A stretch of 13,663 nucleotides of DNA from Rhizobiaceae bacterium (GTDB lineage Bacteria; Pseudomonadota; Alphaproteobacteria; Rhizobiales; Rhizobiaceae). The position numbers and the translations under genes were made by a program. The notes beneath the pieces are model-generated. The model was not told the origin of the DNA and did not search any database. It saw only the letters and a program-made list of their open reading frames with translations. Below are positions 6,702 to 13,663 of the stretch, in pieces (within the stretch, counting starts at the first letter, position 1; the number at the start of each line of letters is the position of its first letter). The stretch lies in contig SCRB01000689.1 of the NCBI GenBank assembly GCA_004299545.1, forward strand, positions 1 to 13,663, read 5' to 3'.

Positions 6702-9009
6702 TGCCGCTGGCCTTTTCCAGTTCGTCGTGGTCCGCCGCCCCGCCCCGCTTTCCGGCACTCTTTTCCACCGCCGGCAGGATCATCCTGATCATCGCGCCGC
6801 GCCCCTGGTGGAAGTCCTGGGGCGCGTCATGCAGTTCCATGCGCCCTCCATGGTCCTCTATGATCTTCCTGACGATGGCGAGGCCGAGACCTGTGCCCTT
6901 TTCTCGCGTCGTCATGTAGGGCTCGAGGAGCCGCTGCCGGTTCTCCCTTGGAAGCCCTTTGCCATTATCGATGACATCGACCTGAATGAGGTTGCCCTCC
7001 GCCGGTGTCGCGACGATCCGGATGACGCCTCCGGCATCCTCTTCCCGCTCGACGGCCTCGATCGCCTCGGAGGCATTCTTGATGACATTGCCGAAGGCCT
7101 GCGCCATAAGCCGGCTGTCGAACGTGCCGTAGAGCGGCTCCCGCCCGAAATCCCTCTCGAACCGGATTCCCGGCCGGCTCACTTCGACGAGGAAGGATGC
7201 CTCGTGCAAAGGCTCCCTGAGGTCGAGCGTCTTCATGTCGGGCTTCGGCATGCGGGCGAAAGCGGAGAATTCGTCGACCATACGGCCGATGTCGCCGACC
7301 TGGCGGATAATCGTGTCGGTGCATTGATCGAAAATCGCCCGGTCCTCGGTGATCGTCTTGCCAAAACGCCTGCGGATACGCTCGGCGGAGAGCTGGATCG
7401 GCGTCAGGGGGTTCTTGATCTCGTGTGCAATGCGCCGCGCCACGTCGGCCCAGGCGGTCGAGCGCTGCGCCTGCACCAGATCGGTGATGTCGTCGATCGT
7501 GACGACGTAGGATTTCTGTTCGCCGCCGCTTTCGCCTCCCTCGCCCGTCACCTGGACGTTGAAAGTCCGTTCGGCTCCCTTGCGGTAGAACGTCACCTGC
7601 TCGTGATGGACCGGATGGGAAAAGCTCTTTGCGATCTCCAGCACCCGGCCGACATGCGGCAGCAGGCCGGAAAGCTTGGTGCCGAGGCTTGCGGCCGCGG
7701 ATATGCCGAGCATGCTTTCCGCCGAACGGTTGACGATGGTGATGATGCCGTCCGCATCGACGCCGATGACGCCTGCCGTCACGCTGGCGAGCACGGCTTC
7801 GGAGAAACGTCGGCGCTCGTCGATCAGGTCCTTTGCATGAAGCAGTTCGTTGCGCTGGGACTTGAGCTGCTGGAGCATGGTGTTGAACGTGGAACCAAGG
7901 CTGGCGACGTCGCCGTCCGAGGAGCGCACCGGCACGGAGACATCGAGATTGCCGGTGGATACCTCGTCAGCGGCGCCGATCAATTGCCGGATGGGCCGCA
8001 CAAGCCGGTCGGCGACGGCGATGCCGGTCCAGATCGCCGCGAGAACGACGATCAGGGTCAACCCGAGATAGAGAATGGCAAAGGCGATCTGCGTCACCCG
8101 GCGATTGTCGCCGAGCGCCCTGTAATCGGCGACGTTGGCCTTGACGATCTGGCGCGCACGAATGACCTGCGGATCGACCAGCCGGATCGTGTAGAGATAG
8201 GCTTCCGGGATATCGTGCAGCTTGACGATCGAGCCGACGATATTGCGGATGCGCGGCTCGATCAGAACCGGCTTGCCGTCTGCTGCCTGCTTCACCGCCT
8301 GGATGGGCGGTTCCGGCATCGGGAAATCCGAGCGTGTCTTGGCTTCCAGTATGAAGGAGCCGTCGATCCTGATGAGAGCGGCGTCGGCGAGTGCGCGGCC
8401 CGTCGCCTGCTGGCTCATCAGGTCGCGGAAGCCGTTGCGGTCGAGACTGTAGAGCTGGCGCGCCTGGTCGAGCACATACGCCATCGAAAGGGCCGTGTTC
8501 TGGAGATTCCGCGCGTTTTCCCGAACATAGGCCTCGGCGATCGCCAGCGACGAATTGACGATCGTCTTGGTGCGGATCTCGAACCACCTGTCGAGCCCGA
8601 TGTTGAGCGTGATCGAGGCGACGATGGCGACAACGATCGCCGGTATGACCGCGACGACGGAAAAAAGCGTGACGATGCGCACATGCAGCCGGGAGCCAAC
8701 CTTGGCGCGCTGCCGGGCGGTGAGGATGCGGCGGAGTTCACGGCCGATGAGGCCGGCCATCAGCAGGACGAAAGCCAGATTGATGCCGATCAGCGCCAGC
8801 GTCGTCGGCTTGTCGGGTACGATCGGCGTCAGCCCGGTGAGGATGACGAAGGATCCCGCCGCGGTAAGCAGCGCCCCGAGAACAGCCAGCAACCCAGGCA
8901 GAAGCAGCACCCGCCGCCGCTCGGGCCGCCAGGCGTTTGAAAGCATCTTGCCGCTGTGCGAATTCGCTTCGACAGTCACATCCCGTCCCAACGAAACTTT
9001 GCGTGGCAT
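6691..9009 (-). CDS. ntrY: Nitrogen regulation sensor histidine kinase NtrY
   Basis: NtrY is the membrane-bound kinase that phosphorylates NtrX. The 772-residue product has predicted membrane segments near 34-58, 71-89, 112-134 and 308-330, with a periplasmic sensing region between the third and fourth. It continues with a HAMP domain (about 331-384), a PAS domain (about 401-510), the phospho-acceptor H box [11 protein letters not shown] with H529, the N box NVIKNASEAI (641-650), and ATP-lid motifs DNGKGLP (681-687) and GTGLGLA (705-711). The start is uncertain. ATG 9009 gives the longest frame but has no Shine-Dalgarno and lies inside a dyad; GTG 8976 (with GGGAC upstream) and ATG 8946 are in-frame alternatives just ahead of the first membrane segment. 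It is separated from ntrC by 67 bp. Confidence 0.95.
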   Translation of the reverse strand: MPRKVSLGRDVTVEANSHSGKMLSNAWRPERRRVLLLPGLLAVLGALLTAAGSFVILTGLTPIVPDKPTTLALIGINLAFVLLMAGLIGRELRRILTARQRAKVGSRLHVRIVTLFSVVAVIPAIVVAIVASITLNIGLDRWFEIRTKTIVNSSLAIAEAYVRENARNLQNTALSMAYVLDQARQLYSLDRNGFRDLMSQQATGRALADAALIRIDGSFILEAKTRSDFPMPEPPIQAVKQAADGKPVLIEPRIRNIVGSIVKLHDIPEAYLYTIRLVDPQVIRARQIVKANVADYRALGDNRRVTQIAFAILYLGLTLIVVLAAIWTGIAVADRLVRPIRQLIGAADEVSTGNLDVSVPVRSSDGDVASLGSTFNTMLQQLKSQRNELLHAKDLIDERRRFSEAVLASVTAGVIGVDADGIITIVNRSAESMLGISAAASLGTKLSGLLPHVGRVLEIAKSFSHPVHHEQVTFYRKGAERTFNVQVTGEGGESGGEQKSYVVTIDDITDLVQAQRSTAWADVARRIAHEIKNPLTPIQLSAERIRRRFGKTITEDRAIFDQCTDTIIRQVGDIGRMVDEFSAFARMPKPDMKTLDLREPLHEASFLVEVSRPGIRFERDFGREPLYGTFDSRLMAQAFGNVIKNASEAIEAVEREEDAGGVIRIVATPAEGNLIQVDVIDNGKGLPRENRQRLLEPYMTTREKGTGLGLAIVRKIIEDHGGRMELHDAPQDFHQGRGAMIRMILPAVEKSAGKRGGAADHDELEKASGNGI

Positions 9010-9029
9010 CTATGCCACATATTGTGGCG
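9003..9029. promoter_or_regulatory. Overlapping dyads at the ntrY start: three GTGGC half-sites
   Basis: GTGGCAT (9003-9009) and ATGCCAC (9012-9018) form a perfect 7-bp inverted repeat with a 2-base loop. TGCCAC (9013-9018), ATATT, GTGGCG (9024-9029) then form a second dyad with 6-5-6 geometry. The three GTGGC cores alternate in orientation, and their centres are about 11 and 10 bp apart, that is, on one face of the helix. The 17-bp geometry resembles an NtrC-type site, but the bases fit the enteric NtrC consensus only partly. An operator role is inference; the sequence also covers the annotated ntrY start codon. Confidence 0.4.
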
Positions 9030-9076
9030 AAAATGCAACAAACAGGCTGGGCGGGTCCGTTTTTCCAGGCTCTCTT

Positions 9077-10534
9077 TTACGGCTGGGCGGCCCGGTAAAC
9101 CGTGACACCGAGTTCACGGATTTTCTTGCGCAACGTGTTGCGGTTCAGACCGAGCAGTTCCGCGGCCTTGATCTGGTTGCCACGCGTCGCCGTCATGGAA
9201 GCCAGCACCAGCGGATATTCCACCTCCGCCAGTATACGCTGATAAAGGCCGGGGGGCGGCAATTCGCCGCCGAAGGAGGCAAAATACCGCTGCAGGTGGT
9301 GCTCGATCGCCTGCGATACGGAAAGATCCTCGGGTAACAGGCGCGGGCCTGCCGTTCCCGGTTGCTCGTTGCCGGCGTTCAATTCGCCTTCGATGATTTC
9401 GGCCGAAATCTCGTCCTGTGGATAAAGTGCCGCGAGCCTGAGCACGAGGTTTTCCAGTTCGCGCACATTTCCCGGCCATGGATAAAGCTTCATCCGCTCG
9501 ATCCCTGCCGGCGCGATCCGCTTGGCCGCAAGGCCTTCGCTCTCCGCGCGGCGGAAGAAATGCCTGACGAGGTCGGGAACATCCTCCGCCCTTTCCCGCA
9601 AGGGCGGCAGCCTCAGCGGCACGACGTTCAGGCGGTAGAAGAGATCTTCGCGAAAAAGACCCTGGTTGATGAGCGTGCGCAGATCCTTGTTTGTGGCCGC
9701 GACGATCCTGACATCCGTTCTGATCGGCGTGCGCCCTCCGACGGTCGTATACTCACCCTGCTGCAGTACACGCAGGAGGCGGGTCTGCGCCTCCATCGGC
9801 ATGTCGCCGATCTCGTCGAGGAAAAGCGTGCCGCCTTCGGCCTGTTCGAATCGCCCTGTCGAGCGGTTCTGCGCCCCGGTGAAAGCCCCCTTCTCGTGAC
9901 CGAACAGTTCCGATTCGATCAAGTCGCGGGGAATGGCCGCCATGTTGATGGCGATAAAGGGGCCATGGCGGCGACGGCCATAGTCATGCAGCGCCCGCGC
10001 GACCAGTTCCTTGCCGGTACCCGATTCGCCGGAAATCATCACCGTCAGGTCGGTCTGCATCATGCGGGCCAGCATGCGATAGATGTCCTGCATCGCCGCC
10101 GAGCGCCCGACGAGCGGCATCTGTTCCGGTTGCTCCTCGCTGCGCCGCTCCGCCTGTGGCCGCTTCGGATCGGAAAGCGCGCGGCTGACGATGGCAAGCA
10201 ATTCCGTCAGATCGAAGGGTTTGGGCAGATAGTCGTAGGCGCCGTGCTCCGAGGCCCGGATTGCCGTCATGAACGTGTTCTGCGCGCTCATGACAATGAC
10301 CGGCAGGTCAGGCCGCGCCTTCCTGATGCGGGGCAGCATGTCGAAAGCGTTTTCATCCGGCATCACGACGTCGCTGATGACGAGATCGCCCTCGCCCGCT
10401 GCTATCCAGCGCCAGAGCGTCGCGGCGTTGGAGGTCGCGCGGACCTCATGACCCGCGCGTGAAAGCGCCTGGTTGAGCACGGTGCGGATGGCCGCGTCGT
10501 CGTCGGCGACCAATATGCTGCCGTGAACGGTCAT
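9077..10534 (-). CDS. ntrC: Nitrogen regulation response regulator NtrC (NRI)
   Basis: NtrC, when phosphorylated by NtrB under nitrogen limitation, oligomerises and activates sigma-54 promoters such as those for glutamine synthetase and ammonium transport. It has 485 residues, the usual rhizobial length. The receiver domain (about 5-120) has D11/D12, phospho-acceptor D55 ([10 protein letters not shown]), S83 and K105. The AAA+ domain (about 141-370) has Walker A GESGTGKE (169-176), the sigma-54-contacting GAFTGA (216-221) and Walker B TLFLDE (236-241). The C-terminal Fis-type HTH is at about 445-475. ATG 10534 is chosen because GGAG lies seven bases upstream and because [13 protein letters not shown] is the expected N-terminus. 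The long upstream frame extension is a shadow inside ntrB. It overlaps the ntrB stop by four bases (ATGA), so the two are translationally coupled. Confidence 0.98.
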   Translation of the reverse strand: MTVHGSILVADDDAAIRTVLNQALSRAGHEVRATSNAATLWRWIAAGEGDLVISDVVMPDENAFDMLPRIRKARPDLPVIVMSAQNTFMTAIRASEHGAYDYLPKPFDLTELLAIVSRALSDPKRPQAERRSEEQPEQMPLVGRSAAMQDIYRMLARMMQTDLTVMISGESGTGKELVARALHDYGRRRHGPFIAINMAAIPRDLIESELFGHEKGAFTGAQNRSTGRFEQAEGGTLFLDEIGDMPMEAQTRLLRVLQQGEYTTVGGRTPIRTDVRIVAATNKDLRTLINQGLFREDLFYRLNVVPLRLPPLRERAEDVPDLVRHFFRRAESEGLAAKRIAPAGIERMKLYPWPGNVRELENLVLRLAALYPQDEISAEIIEGELNAGNEQPGTAGPRLLPEDLSVSQAIEHHLQRYFASFGGELPPPGLYQRILAEVEYPLVLASMTATRGNQIKAAELLGLNRNTLRKKIRELGVTVYRAAQP

Positions 10535-11676
10535 CCGCCTTCTCCCTCGAATGCCCCGGTCTCCGGCAGATTTCCCGCGTTCTTCCATGCTGGCAGCAGG
10601 ATCCGGAACAACGTGCCGCGAGTGGAGGATTCGCATTCGATGACGCCGCCATGTTCGCCGACGATCTTGGCGACCAGCGCAAGACCGAGACCGGAACCGT
10701 TCTGCTTGGTGGTGATGAAGGGGTCGAAGATGATGGGCAGGATATCCTCCGGGACGCCTCGTCCGGTATCGCGCACGCAAAATTCGAGCGGCAGGGAGAC
10801 GCGATCCTGCGTGCCCGGCACCGAAAGCCTGATTCCCGGCCGGAATGCGGTGGAGAGGGTAATCTCTCCATTCCGATCATTTCCAATGGCTTCCGCGGCG
10901 TTCTTCACCAGATTGAGGAATATCTGAACGAGTTGGTCCCGATTGCCGAAGACCAGCGGCAGAGAAGGATCGTAGTCGTCCACGAATTTGATATCACCGG
11001 CAAATCCGTTTTTTGCGATCGCCTTTACACGATCGAGAACGACGTGGATGTTGACCGGGGCCCGTTCGATCGGCCTCTCGTCGGAGAATATTTCCATCCG
11101 GTCGACAAGCGAGACGATGCGGTCCGTCTCGTCGGTAATCAGCCGGGTCAGGGCACGATCCTCGTCGGAAACGACGCTTTCGAGCAACTGCGCAGCGCCT
11201 CGGATGCCGGACAGCGGATTCTTTATCTCATGGGCCAGCATCGCCGCCAGACCCGTTACGGAGCGAGCAGCGCCCCGATGTGTCATCTGGCGGTCGATCT
11301 TGTCCGCCATCGAGCGCTCCTGCAGCATGACGACGACGGCGCCCGGCGCCTCCGCAACGGGAGCCGCGTGGATATCGACGATTTTTTCAAGGCCAAGCCT
11401 GGGTGAGGAAATATCGACTCGATATTCGTTGACCGCCGTGCGGCGCTTGCGCACCTGCTCCACGAGCGTCAGGAGCGGGCTGCCGAAAGGAACGAAAGCC
11501 GCGAGTTCATGGCGGGTGAGAATCGGCGCGCTCAAGCGGAAGAAGTCCTCCGCATCGGCGTTGGCGTAGACGATGACATCGTCGGCGCCGATCAGGACGA
11601 CGGGATGGCGCATCGTGTTGAGGACCATGCGGGCGGGATCGGAAAAAGCATCCGGCCGGAGCGATGCCTCGTTCAT
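10531..11676 (-). CDS. ntrB: Nitrogen regulation histidine kinase/phosphatase NtrB (NRII)
   Basis: NtrB is the cytoplasmic sensor that phosphorylates NtrC when nitrogen is short and, bound by the PII protein, dephosphorylates it when nitrogen is plentiful. It has 381 residues and no membrane segment. A PAS-like domain spans about 15-125. The H box [11 protein letters not shown] carries H149. The N box [10 protein letters not shown] (255-264) and the ATP-binding motifs DTGRGVP (303-309) and GSGLGLA (327-333) follow. ATG 11676 has a strong AGGAGG (11685-11690) eight bases upstream and overlaps the dusB stop by ATGA; a short in-frame extension to 11700 is rejected on that basis. The order nifR3-ntrB-ntrC is known from Rhodobacter capsulatus and many alphaproteobacteria. 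Confidence 0.98.
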   Translation of the reverse strand: MNEASLRPDAFSDPARMVLNTMRHPVVLIGADDVIVYANADAEDFFRLSAPILTRHELAAFVPFGSPLLTLVEQVRKRRTAVNEYRVDISSPRLGLEKIVDIHAAPVAEAPGAVVVMLQERSMADKIDRQMTHRGAARSVTGLAAMLAHEIKNPLSGIRGAAQLLESVVSDEDRALTRLITDETDRIVSLVDRMEIFSDERPIERAPVNIHVVLDRVKAIAKNGFAGDIKFVDDYDPSLPLVFGNRDQLVQIFLNLVKNAAEAIGNDRNGEITLSTAFRPGIRLSVPGTQDRVSLPLEFCVRDTGRGVPEDILPIIFDPFITTKQNGSGLGLALVAKIVGEHGGVIECESSTRGTLFRILLPAWKNAGNLPETGAFEGEGG

Positions 11677-12695
11677 GCGGCTTGCCTCCTGGTGCCGCAC
11701 ACGCCTGAAAACGCCATGCGCAGAAGCTCGATTACCCTTCTGGGCTCGTCGGAGCGCAGGATTTCAGCGCGAAGGACGGATGCGCGCTCGCCGCCATGGC
11801 GATCGAGATACCAGCCGAGATGCTTGCGGGCCTGGCGCAGTCCGCTCTCCAGGCCGTAAAAGGAAAGCATGTCCTCATAGTGCGAGACGACATAAGAGAC
11901 ACGCTCCTCCGCCGTTTCGGGTTTCCCCGGTATCTTCCCGCCGGCCGCCGCTGCGGCGAACTCACCGCTTGTCCAGGGCGCGCCGCAATTCGCGCGGCCG
12001 ATCATGACCGCATCGGCGCCCGAAACCGTCAGAACTGTCCGCACGTCCTCTTCGCTCGAAATGTCGCCATTGGCGACGAGCGGAATGGAAACGGCCTCCC
12101 TGACACGCCGGATTGCCCGCCAATCCGCCTTTCCCGTGTAAAATTGGCAACGGGTGCGCCCGTGGATGGCGATCATCGCTATGCCGGCTTCTTCGGCCCT
12201 TCTCGCCAAGGTTGGGGCATTGAGTACGGTCTCGTCCCATCCGAGCCGCGTCTTCAACGTGACCGGGACATCGACGGCCTGGACGACGGCTTCGATCAGC
12301 GTCAGCGCGTGATCGAGATCGCGCATCAGGGCCGAGCCCGAATAGCCGCCCGTCACCTTCTTCGCCGGGCAGCCCATATTGATATCGACGATATCGGCGC
12401 CCTCGCCGACGGCGATCCGCGCGCCTTCCGCCATCCAGCGCACCTCGCGCCCGGCTAGCTGCACGACATGCAGATCGCTCCCCGCCGGGCGGGTCCGAAG
12501 GAAGGACTTGTCGCGGCCGCGGGCGAGTTCCCCGCTCGCCACCATTTCGGACACGACCATGCCGGCGCCATGGGACGCGGCCCGGCGGCGGAAGGGAACA
12601 TCCGTTATGCCGGAAAGCGGCGCGAGGAAAACGCGATTGGGCAGCGTTACCTTCCCGAGTTGAAGCGGGGCCGCAAGCTCACGCGAAGGCGTCAT
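11673..12695 (-). CDS. dusB: tRNA-dihydrouridine synthase DusB (NifR3)
   Basis: This flavoprotein reduces specific uridines in tRNA to dihydrouridine with FMN and NADPH. The product has 340 residues, near the family norm of about 320-340. Visible motifs are the FMN-binding LAPLSGITD (24-32), [11 protein letters not shown] with the catalytic Cys (C109), the LKTRLGW segment (K148), IHGRT (177-181), VANGDI (207-212) and MIGRA (231-235), all typical of Dus TIM barrels. ATG 12695 was chosen over the TTG four codons upstream; neither has a good Shine-Dalgarno. It heads the ntr operon and ends with a four-base overlap into ntrB. The historical name nifR3 comes from this position in front of ntrBC in R. 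capsulatus. Confidence 0.96.
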   Translation of the reverse strand: MTPSRELAAPLQLGKVTLPNRVFLAPLSGITDVPFRRRAASHGAGMVVSEMVASGELARGRDKSFLRTRPAGSDLHVVQLAGREVRWMAEGARIAVGEGADIVDINMGCPAKKVTGGYSGSALMRDLDHALTLIEAVVQAVDVPVTLKTRLGWDETVLNAPTLARRAEEAGIAMIAIHGRTRCQFYTGKADWRAIRRVREAVSIPLVANGDISSEEDVRTVLTVSGADAVMIGRANCGAPWTSGEFAAAAAGGKIPGKPETAEERVSYVVSHYEDMLSFYGLESGLRQARKHLGWYLDRHGGERASVLRAEILRSDEPRRVIELLRMAFSGVCGTRRQAA

Positions 12696-12855
12696 GCACA
12701 AAAACAAAGCATATTGGTATCATGCTTATTCGCTAGCCATTTTTACACAACAACGCAACAGGCGAGGCCCGAGCAAGCATAAAAATGCAGGATCGGCTGG
12801 TCTTCGCCCTGTCCGCGATTTAAGGCCTTTGTGCATGGAGAAAGAGGAAAAGAAA
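12696..12855. promoter_or_regulatory. Divergent intergenic region dusB-ntrBC / ispDF
   Basis: These 160 bp must hold the promoters of both the dusB-ntr train (leftward) and ispDF (rightward). The part next to dusB is A/T-richer than the surroundings and includes AAGCAT...ATGCTT inverted arms (12707-12727). I found no pair of -35/-10 boxes convincing enough to place a promoter for either gene, and no clear sigma-54 TGGC-N8-TTGC match. Confidence 0.5.
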
Positions 12856-13663
12856 ATGCCGGCCGGCGGGGTCGCGGCCCTCATCGTCGCCGCCGGCCGT
12901 GGCGAGCGAGCCGGGCAATCCGCGGAAGGGCCGAAGCAATATCGGCCCATCGGCGGCCGTGCGGTACTGGCACATACAATGGCGGCATTCGTCGAGCATC
13001 CGCTTGTCGATATCGTGGCGGTGGTGATCCATCCGGACGATACAGGTCTCTTTGAGACCGCTATCGGAAGCGAAGGGCTTCAGACGGTCATAAAGGTTCA
13101 CGGCGGGCCGACACGGCGGGAGTCCACACGCCTCGGCCTGCTTGCGCTTCGCACTTACGACCCCGATTGGGTCCTGATCCATGATGGCGTGCGCCCTTTC
13201 GTCGATGCGGAGTTAATCAAACGCGTTGTCGAGGCGTTGACCGGGGACGCCGGTATCCTCCCCGCCCTGCCCGTCAGCGAGACGCTGAAGCGCGGCGATG
13301 CGGAAGGTCTCGTTGCTGGCACGGTCGACAGAACCGCCCTTTTCCTGGCCCAGACACCGCAGGCTTTTCCGTTCCGGGCGATACTCGACGCACACGAGCG
13401 CGCCTTCCACACCGGCAAAAGCGATTTCACCGACGATGCGGCGATTGCCGAATGGGCTGGCCTGCCGGTGCGGATCGTGGAAGGCTCGGCCGGCAATATG
13501 AAACTCACATGGGCAAGGGACATTGCATTGGCGGACGAAAGGCTTTCGCACGCGAACATGATCTTCCCCGATATCCGGGTCGGTAACGGCTATGATGTCC
13601 ATTCCTTCGAGGCTGGGGACCACGTCACGCTTTGCGGCGTCGATATTCCCCATGACCGCCGGC
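12856..13663 (+). CDS. ispDF: Bifunctional IspD/IspF, MEP pathway (3' end outside window)
   Basis: This is a fused enzyme of isoprenoid precursor synthesis. IspD couples CTP to 2-C-methyl-D-erythritol 4-phosphate, and IspF later makes the cyclodiphosphate. The frame stays open to the window end with no stop, giving at least 269 residues. The IspD part (about 1-230) has [13 protein letters not shown] (8-20) and GPKQY (25-29) with the CTP-binding Arg and Lys, [21 protein letters not shown] and a TPQAF segment. The IspF part begins near residue 235 with [15 protein letters not shown], whose Asp and His (about D247 and H249) bind the metal; it is truncated by the window edge. ATG 12856 has GAGG eight bases upstream; ATG 12835 in the same frame is possible. 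Expected full length is about 400 residues. Confidence 0.94.
   Translation, partial: MPAGGVAALIVAAGRGERAGQSAEGPKQYRPIGGRAVLAHTMAAFVEHPLVDIVAVVIHPDDTGLFETAIGSEGLQTVIKVHGGPTRRESTRLGLLALRTYDPDWVLIHDGVRPFVDAELIKRVVEALTGDAGILPALPVSETLKRGDAEGLVAGTVDRTALFLAQTPQAFPFRAILDAHERAFHTGKSDFTDDAAIAEWAGLPVRIVEGSAGNMKLTWARDIALADERLSHANMIFPDIRVGNGYDVHSFEAGDHVTLCGVDIPHDRR

Noticed and set aside
5499..6788. Long plus-strand frame opposite ntrX, and similar ones opposite hflX, ntrC and dusB
   Set aside because: Same reason: each mirrors a conserved minus-strand gene and has no motif, start signal or domain of its own.
6640..8940. A 766-codon open frame on the plus strand opposite ntrY
   Set aside because: It lies wholly antisense to a well-supported kinase gene; its product is Arg/Asp-rich with no recognisable domain. 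Long antisense frames are expected in GC-rich genes with strong third-position bias.
9003..9035. Sigma-54 promoter before ntrY
   Set aside because: Although TGGC and TGC pieces occur, no GG and GC pair has the required spacing on either strand.
10535..10780. Upstream extension of ntrC by 82 codons
   Set aside because: The added residues are Arg/His-rich shadow sequence inside ntrB. The receiver domain begins right after ATG 10534, which has a Shine-Dalgarno and an ATGA overlap.
1..13663. CRISPR array, tRNA or rRNA genes, toxin-antitoxin pair with mazG
   Set aside because: No regularly spaced repeat series and no RNA gene could be seen. mazG here has no mazEF neighbours; the flanking genes are an IS and hflX.

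Overview
The window reads as part of a Rhizobiales (Rhizobiaceae-like) alphaproteobacterial chromosome. The basis is the high GC content, the gene families present, and a gene order that I recall as characteristic of rhizobia: ispDF, dusB, ntrB, ntrC, ntrY, ntrX, an aminotransferase, hfq, hflX and mazG. A bifunctional ispDF and the combined presence of NtrBC and NtrYX are typical of this class. The species cannot be fixed from the sequence alone.

Layout. At the left edge (about 11-1661) is an apparently complete insertion sequence. It carries one 458-residue DDE transposase that resembles the ISNCY/IS1202-type family, and its ends each hold two copies of a short motif. About 140 bp after it, mazG runs rightwards (1803-2627) and meets hflX tail to tail across a 38-bp gap. 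From 12695 down to 2666 everything lies on the minus strand in a near-continuous train: dusB, ntrB, ntrC, ntrY, ntrX, a D-alanine-aminotransferase-like gene (dat), then hfq and hflX. Divergent from dusB, ispDF starts near 12856 and runs off the right edge.

Function. NtrB/NtrC is the canonical nitrogen-status pair: NtrB phosphorylates NtrC, and NtrC activates sigma-54 promoters. NtrY/NtrX is its membrane-bound paralogue pair. dusB (the nifR3 position) is a tRNA dihydrouridine synthase that leads the operon. dusB/ntrB and ntrB/ntrC each overlap by ATGA, ntrY/ntrX overlap by 11 bp, and dat follows ntrX after 30 bp. The largest breaks in the train are 67 bp before ntrY and 137 bp before hfq, so these are the likeliest places for internal promoters. 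Hfq and HflX (RNA chaperone, ribosome-associated GTPase) form a second unit in which the hfq stop overlaps a probable TTG start of hflX.

The window is mostly well-known housekeeping and regulatory sequence, and I see no convincing new multigene system. The points most worth a second look are three evenly phased GTGGC half-sites over the annotated ntrY start, the missing GAFTGA loop in NtrX, the palindromes and doubled end motifs of the insertion sequence, and the effect of that insertion on mazG expression.
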